From Lichenostomus cassidix (lineage: Eukaryota > Chordata > Aves > Passeriformes > Meliphagidae): a stretch of 64,000 bases of DNA. The stretch covers positions 55,502,491 to 55,566,490 of the forward strand of contig CM039182.1 in NCBI GenBank assembly GCA_008360975.2, given 5' to 3'. Position 1 is the first letter of the stretch. Each line of letters begins with the position of its first letter. Shown here piece by piece: positions 49,401 to 58,400 of the stretch. Under the pieces are notes generated by a model. The model did no database searches. It was given only the letters and a program-made list of their open reading frames with translations, and was not told where the DNA came from. The translations under genes and the position numbers were made by a program.

Positions 49401-52400
49401 GAACAAAATTAAAGAACACAATTGACCAAAGGAGAAGCTTCATTCACATTAAAAGACTGTTAGTGTGTCATCACTATTACAAAAATAATTATTTCCCCTT
49501 CAACAACTGGAACCCAGAATAAAATTCTATGACATGGCTCTACTGTCTGACAAGAAAATTCTACATTTTCATATGAATAGTGCAGATTTTCAAGTTGCCA
49601 TTTTGGTGTTTTTTTAATTACTTGTCATTAATTTACTTAATTACGATACATGATGAGACACAAAAATGAGGCTAGAGTAAATAGAGTAGAGTTCTTTTCC
49701 AAGACAGAGGAAAAGTTCACTGACTTTGATCTTCAGCTCACTTAGCATAACAAATTATCGAGAATGTGAGAAGCAGCATAAGGCTACTTGCAAGCAAACA
49801 AAACAGTCTTGATGTGAGATACTAAGGACTTGTTTGATGCATTTTTTCGTAACTAGCTTCGTCACAGTACTTCAAGTCTTTCACTTTAGGGTGAACTTTG
49901 TGCTTTGCTCTTAAATAAGCAGGTAAACTAACTCTAAAAGTAAAGGTGCTATTTGTTAGGCCACCATACCCATGGGGAAAAAAGGCTACCTGAAGATTTC
50001 ATATCTCAGAGCTGGTTAGTAATAAATTATTCTTCAAAACCTTCCAATACCAACACAGTACCAACTTTGTGAATGATGTCTGAATTTACCCAGTCAAGAA
50101 GTACCTACCAAAGCAAGCACAACTATCTTTGGTAGATGACCTACCAAAATTCTGGATGCTGAAGTTAATTGTACCATCAAGACCAAGGTGTCTCAAACAA
50201 ATTGTGCAAAATGACAACATTGAATAGCTCAGCTATCAACATCACTTGATCAGATACAATGGACTTAGTCCATCACTGGTAGCAACAGTACATAGACATT
50301 GTGTGTAGCTATGAGAACTACTGGGTCTTCTGTAGTGAGAAATATAACACTGGGAGAATTGGAAAAAGCACCTGCACTGATAGAGTTAAAAAGAAAGGGA
50401 CCTCCAGACACCTATGTTGTGAAATACAGAGTCAGCTCGTGTGGTATGAGGCTTTGGAAAGAATATTACACCAATAGTCTCAAGTTCAAAAAAACCCTAA
50501 TCCCCAAACAAAAAACCCCAACCCAACAACAAAAACCCCAACCAAAGCCACTGATATCTTCCGGATTCAGAGGGTCAGAAAGCACATACTACACAGAATG
50601 CCAACCAAGAACACCGAAATTTCAAGGGGAAATGATCATGGCAGGTAAGAAAAAAAATGTAATCAACAATCCAAGGAGAGGGTCCACAAGCATCTGATGT
50701 ATAACATTCAAAAGCATACTAAGGAAGCAGCTCACCACTGGGGGATACATGAAAAAAAAAAGAGCCCTTCAGGAGTCTATAAACCCAGAAACATTCATCA
50801 TCCATACAGTGGGGTCTTGCACAGCCGGTAAAGTAAGAAAATTCTCTTCTGTGTAGCTCCAGGTGGCTAGATATTCCAATGTTCCCTCTTTCTGCAGTAG
50901 TCTTAATTCATCAGACAACAGCCTCAACATCATCCACATCCTACTAGACACTGATACTTGTGCCAGTCTATCCTCCAACTTCACACCAACAGACTGACCT
51001 GAGCGTTCGCTTACTCTCTGTGTCAATTTCTGGAACTCCTTAGAAAGGTCACTGCCGAAGTGTCCAACCAGTGGATCTGCACCCTCTGATCTGTGCTCAG
51101 TTGGTACAGTCATCTCCGTGCTACAAGATGGATTCCCCATCACAGCAGAATATCTCTTCATGTAATGCTATATGGTGGACAGACTGTCCTTTTGACTCCT
51201 TACCAGATCCTGACAAACACATCAGCAAGGTCAGCATGCAGCAGCATTACTATGCTATTCGTGGTGCCACCTTCTCCTATCACTGTCCTACAAAGGAGAC
51301 ACATTATCTTGGCATGCTTACAATTGCTTATCTGCAGCAATGTGGCGTTTTAGGATTCCATGTGCACTCTTTGTTTCCCCGCTCGGTATACCATTGGTTC
51401 ATTTTGAAATACGCATTCTGCTGTACCCCGAAATCTATTGGTGGGTTTCCTATGCCTGTCTTCCCTTCAGACTCCCCGGGACTGGCTCTAGGGGAGACAG
51501 TCCCTCCCCCTTCGTTTCTCTTTATAAGTCAATGTCCGGATCAGCTCGAGGTCTCTGCATCTCTGGGCTGGTAGCCCTTATCCTGTCCCTGCCTGTCCTC
51601 CCCCCTTTCTCCTCCCCTGCAACCCCCTTTTCCCCGTTACTCCAAATAAACCTCCCTGCCAGAACAGAGATGGAGTCCAGTTCTTCCTTCGTATCACTAT
51701 ATTCCTGCTTGAATTGACGTGGTTTGGAGACTGACGCCATGCTGTGGAACCTTGGGGGCCGGGCGCACCAGATCCGGTGGAATTACACGAACCAGGGACC
51801 CCGGACTGGGCGGGGAGCCGGCTCGTGCAGCCCCCCCGGCCCATGATACATCACTTATCTTCCTCCTGCAACCTGGAGTTGTATTTTGGGAGCTTTAGGG
51901 TTCTGTAACTAAAGATTACACCTAAAAATCAGGAGTTCTCACAGCTTTCTCAAGTTTTCTTCATTTGTGGATATACATTTCTTTCAGCTCTTGACAGTGT
52001 ATCAGCTACACAGATCAATTCATTGCCTAAAGAAGATAATATGGAATTCTAGCAATGATTAAGCCAGCTGCTACCTTCTTGAGGCAGCATCTCTGAATGC
52101 ACAGGGAGGCATCTGTCATGTTTCTTCATCATTCTAAGATCCCATATGTAATTTATGCTTTGCAGAAAACCACAAGCCCTGAACTGCTGCATTACTGCAG
52201 TGATGCACTCAAGCAAGAACAAACTAATCTGTCAAAAAATTATTGAGAATGCTGAGTCACCTGAAAAACATAGTCAAACAGATACAATTTCTGCATGCTG
52301 TGAGCATGGTGGAAAGCCAAATCCTTTGCTAGACTACTGAGATAAAAGATCATCAAGAACAGTCAAGGAAATAAATTCATAGAGCCACAGATTCTCAAAT

Positions 52401-55400
52401 TGCAGATTGCTGCTCTTGTAAAGAGATGTAAGGAGAGAAACATTTCTCTTTAAAACTAGATAAATGAAATCCAGTAATTAAATGTACAAAGTAATTGACT
52501 TGAGGACTAACAAAAACTTTTGCTTTAGCTATGAATCAGTAAGAATAGTCTTGATCTATTAGTTTATTGTAAATTACCAGTATAAAGTGGCTACAAAGGA
52601 AACTCAAGCAAAATCATGGAAAGAATGAAAAAAGGAGGAGTGCAGAAGCATTAAGGCTACTTTTCAAGGGATCTGTTTGACCATCTGGAATAGAGTGCAT
52701 GACCCTGGTCAGTTCTGTTAACGAAAGATGAACACTGTGCTATGGACAGTGGCTGGCAGAAAGACAAGATAGAATTCTACTCCAAAAAAACACAGGAGAC
52801 TACACACACAATGCAAAATTTTCACTTTTTTACTGTATTGAAAGTGTGTGCTGTGTTTTCAGAAAAAGGTAAAGTAAAATATATTCTATACACAACTAAG
52901 AGAATAGCCCTTATAAAATAGCATTTTTAAGTGCAAATACTAATAAAACAGTAGCTCCACAACAAAAATATTCAGCTCCTATTTTGCAGTGGGTTCATCA
53001 GTTGGAATTAAAAAAGACGTAACTTACTCTTAAATTCTGGCTGGTTGCTTATGTAAAATTTTCACTTGTCTTAACACACCAGCAAATTAAATAAAGGATT
53101 TTCAAGTAGCAAACATCCTTACAAAACCATGATATTTATTCTGCATTAGAATACTGGAGCAAGAACAAAACATATTAAGCTGTTCTAGAAAACTCAGCCC
53201 TGGTAAAAACTAGTGTAATGCCCACAAACACACAAGAGTAAAAACTTTTAGATGACACGTCATTTAAGCATCTTTTTAAAAATGTGTCTGATCCCTCCTT
53301 GTCATTCTAGATTGCAAAGCATTTATTGGAGTGATGTTTTTGATATTACCTTGATTTCACATTGCCTCATTTTACGATGTTGTAGTCTAGCAGCCCTCTA
53401 TGCAGTCACACTGGCATAGGCTTCACTCTGTGTCTAACATTTTATTAATTCCTTTTATTTTTAAAATAAAAGAAGTAAGGCAAAAAATAAATGAGACTGG
53501 TGGAGAGAAGAATGGCAGGTTATGAGAGCGTATTTCATTATTTAGTCATCACTTTTGTCTGTGTTTTGAAGTGTTTAGAAGGAGCACTGAGATGGAAGTC
53601 GGTTCTGTGAAAAAGCAGCAGAGATGTGAGAAGTACAGGTACCAATTCCTAGTGAGAAAGGTGTAAAATTACGTTCCCATTCTAAACATGATCTTGTTAC
53701 ACAACAAAGCAACCTGTCAGGCACTTTTCACTTTTCAGGTTCTCGTTTTGGAGGTCTTGGGAAGGGCACGTCAACTCCTTTGTCTCAACTGCCATCTACT
53801 TCTAAGGCAGCTATTTTTAGAAGAGTAAATAGAACTGTTCTGCATTTCCCATCTTGCTCTCAATACTGTTGACTTATGACACCTGCCACCATTAGAACAC
53901 ATACCTTGCATCTTCTTTTAAAAGGTCACTGTATTTTGGTCCAGAAGAACGGATATTAAAAGGATCAGAATTATCATCTATTTCAAGAGCTTCAGCAAGG
54001 CGCCTGAATTTGAGGGTAGGAGGAAAAAACCCCAAAATATAATAAAAACATAAGCAAACAAAAAAACCATATAAATCCTCCCAACTTTCCACATATGTCA
54101 TTGAAGAGTAAAGTTACAGGTCACTAATACAAATTAATGGCTTGCAAAGGATATGGTCTGTACATTTGAAACTACTCATTTAAAACGAAAATATTCTACC
54201 AAGATTTCTGATCACTCAATATAGATCTTTATAACAGGAATCATCTCCACATTTATCTGTTCTCCAGGTCACTCAGAAAAGGATTTCTTATCCACATAGC
54301 ATTAACTTTCCAAACCTGGACGGCTTCTGTTAAAAACCAAACCAAACTAACCAAACAAAAAACAAAGCAAACAACGCCCCCCAAAACAAAAAACAAAACC
54401 AAACAAAAAAACTCAAACAAACAAACCAAAAAAAAAAAAAAAACAAAAAAACAAAAACCCCACAAAACCAAAAAGCAAAAACCCACCACACAAGTTAATT
54501 GCCCACCTGTTCCTCTGAAGAGCTAAACATTCTTCATCACATTGCAACCTGAATTATGAAAGAAAAATACAATTAGAATCACTGCTGCTACTCCTATGTT
54601 TCAAGCTGTAGCTTGTTGGTATCATATCATGACAGTCTAAAGAATTAACAAGAGTGTGGGAGAATAGTTTATTGTATTAGAACAGAGAGTAGAGATAAAA
54701 ATAAACAAACAAGCCACAATCAAAAAATCTATGAGCACCCAATCCCTTCTCCAGGTCTTGAACAGGAGCAGCAATTACCAAAGTTGCACAGGAACTGAGG
54801 AAAAAAGCTTGTAAACTAGATGTTATATTGTTAAATTTTTTAATTTGAGAAAAGAATAAAGTTGATAGGAGCATTGAGGGGATGCTAGGAAGGACTGGAA
54901 ATCAGAAATGGAAGATGTCACAAGGTCACTTACTCCTATGAATCTGAAAAAATTATCAGTCAGGAAGAAACAGAAAGTTAGACGTGTATGGAAGATTATG
55001 ATGAACCATAAAAATCAGCATTTCAACTGAAACCCTAATTTCTAGTGTCAGCAGAGTTACAAATTTCAGTTTTCCATCTCATCTTTGAAAGGTATTTCAT
55101 GATTTTATTTTGAGGGATTGAAATGCTGGAGAAGAATCAAGAGTTCCCCAGAATTTCAGTGGCAGTTACAAACTTCTTCCCCCTAGACGGCATAAATTAA
55201 TTAATTCTCTTGATAATTGTTCCTTAAATTAAAAAAACCCTAAAAACAAAAAACAAAAAACAAACAAAAAACCCCAAACCTACAGGGGAAACTGGTTTAT
55301 TCAGTAGCATGTATTGTGTCTGGAGATAAATAGTTCCAGGAACCAGAACTTCTGATGGTTTTCTTGAAGGAGGCAGGAGAAAGCAAACATACTTGCACTC

Positions 55401-58400
55401 TTAAGATCAACCTGGTACTGTTTAAAATCATTTGCTTGAAGAATTATTTTCTCCTCCTCTAAAAGAGGAATGTAGCCAGTTTAGAGAAGCTACTCTAGGT
55501 CTGATCAAATTTGTCACAAGAAAAATCCCAAGCCCTAATAAGAAATCTAAGCTGAAGTGTAGATTTTAGGTGTCTACAAACAGGACAAGAGAGTGAAACA
55601 AAGAAAGAAAATCCCTGCAGTTTGTAGAAAACATTCTGTTATTATAAATGAATGAAGCAGATTTGTACATTACTTTGAAAATACTGGAGTTTGGCAATAA
55701 ACGACAAATGTTAGACTACATATTTTATGTAGCACCATCTCTTTTCCCCCTGCCCCAGTATTCGGTAGACAAAAAGAGAGGAGAAGGGAGAATACTTCTT
55801 TGACAATCCCTGAATAAAGGCTACCTACCAGAGTTTTAGATATAATATTAGGAAATACTTGCACAAAGAAAAGTCATCTCTGGTAATTTCAGCTGTTCAA
55901 GGAAAGGGCAGTGTCTCTCCACACGGAAAGATATGTGTCAGTTACTACAACACAACAACTAAAGTTCTTGAAGTATACTGGCACTAGCTTTTGAAACTGG
56001 AAGTCATGAAGCAACTATATGGGAGATGTCACTATTTTGATTTTACACAATATAAAGGAACATTAGATTTTAACACACAGAATAGACTGACTCTGAAATT
56101 ATCAAATACAATATGAAAAAAAAGACATGGTAATAGAGAGAAAGTAAAACCAGAGATGAGGGACTTCAAGGGCAAAGACTTCAGTAAGTCAAGTTTCTGA
56201 CAGAAGGATGTTGGAGAAAGTTGACAACTCCATAAAGAAATTATACCAAAAGTAAAAGGATAAGCTATTCCAATCCTGAGAAACATGAGGGAAAAGAGAA
56301 AATCACCTAACTTATGTCACAAGTGTTATTGTGACTTAAAATTGGGTTTGTGGTGCCAGTCAGGATGAGAACACCAAAGCCACCAATCAAACTGAAATAC
56401 AAGCATAAAACACTCTGAAAAGGGTAATACAAAAATATTATAAATAGTAAGATGATGACTAGGAGAAAATATGGCCTATCAATAATCCAGAAAGAACACT
56501 GGATGCTGAAACAGAAGATAATAGCTATTCTCCTGCATAGTTATCTGAAAAAAATCCAGAGGAACTCCAACAAGTTGGCTGAGTCGAAAAAAACTCTGAA
56601 ACTACAGCTCTATTGTTCCACCCAGTAATTATATGATTATATATATACAATGATTATAACAACTAATCAGGCAATGACAGAGAACTTGTTCTACTTGAAA
56701 GCAAAACCATGAACCACTAAGGAATTGTAAAACACTCTTTTAGCAGTGTGGCTGAAGTAGTCAGGCTGCATAGGATGACTGTAAGTCTTCCTATTACAGC
56801 CGGCATTTTTATCACCATATTCTGTATTTTGCGTTTCACCTATGCTTTGGGTACACATGAGGGCTTCAAATACATTTCTACATGTATCTCCTCACCTGGT
56901 CTGCTTCATTTCTTTTTTCGTAATAAGTCTGCTGATTTCCACTGAATCCCCAAGCTGTAGATCTGTTAGCTTAGTTGCTATAGATATAGCAGCTATTCTG
57001 AAAAAGAAGAGCATTGTATTTCATCTGAGGCAACACATAAACCTCTGAAAAGGTATACAAAGGTGCAGACTTAACCTCTACATGGAAGAAGTAAGACAGA
57101 CTGATCATTTTCTCATCAGATTAGAAAATGGAACTCTAGCTCTACATCATCAAGTTTTAAGAGTCTATCTAGTTACGTAAATCAAGAGGGTACTCTCACC
57201 TCCCTCAACTAGGAGTAACATTAACAAATGGACACGCAAATTGAAATTAGGCAAGGCAAATACTCTTTGTCCTCACTTGCTTAATACAAACTACAGCTGA
57301 CCATATAGCTTTAATAATCCTTTTATATGATTCTTCCTTAACTGTGTGTAACTAAAATCTGTAAAGCAAATTCATATAAAGTACTTAGAAATTTGCTTAG
57401 AAAATATGGCTAACACAATCCACAAGGAAAGGACAAAATGCCTACTAAGATTGTTACTATTTTCTTTATAAAGATTCTTCCTAATTCCCTTCAAGAACAA
57501 GTCTTCCCAGTCTCCTTTGCTTAAATATACAGGAATTTTTAATGGAAATATCCCACAAAATTTTCAAACAAATTCCTAAAAATTAAACATTCTATCCTTT
57601 TGAACTGTCTTTTCCGTTAAATTCAAATAAATGATATGTTTGTTTGTATATGTCTATATCTCTATGTTTTGCATCACATTCAAAGAACCAATCATCTATC
57701 AGGAAGGAGGCTAATCATATTACATAAAACAAAATATCACTGAGAGGCATTATCAGCTTCATATTTATCAGGTGATGACAAAGTCTAGGTAATGGGACAT
57801 TAGATGATATGACATCATCATCTGTCCCATATGTACACATACAGCAGCAGATATAGTAACGGCTATTTCCTGTTCCCTTTGGCATTTTTCACCAACATTC
57901 ACTGACAAAGCCCAAAGCCGTTTCATCATTCCTCTAACATTTCTAAGAAAGCTTGGATACTCCACTAATTTGCTGACCTTTACTTTGTTGTGGGTTTTTT
58001 GTTAATGGCTTTTGTTGTTGTTGTTTTGATTCAGTGGCAGGTAGGAAAAAAAGCAAAACTTACCTCCACAAAATCAGAACATGTTAATCTTTGAGGAACC
58101 TGAATTGCTGACAATTTTAGCTGACATTTAATGCTGCTTCTGTTACTATCACAAGTCAAGATTAATTTGTAAGCACATATGAATACATTTTAACTGATAC
58201 AAACATCTACTTTAAACAGAACCATTTCTTTTACTTCTTCCCAATTTGGGCTCTGTTTAGAGAAATAAATACATATGTATTCACCTCATGCATGCAAGAA
58301 CTCTCATTGGCTTCAAAGAACCATTTTTCTTGCATGAATATTTTTGCAGTGCCTGAGCTTATATAAAACAGCAGAGAAGTAACAGCCTTCAAAAATCTGG

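Noticed and set aside
50299..50697. 132-codon plus frame in an NFX1 intron
   Set aside because: It runs through an A/C-rich tract ([19 protein letters not shown]) and has no recognisable domain or splice context.
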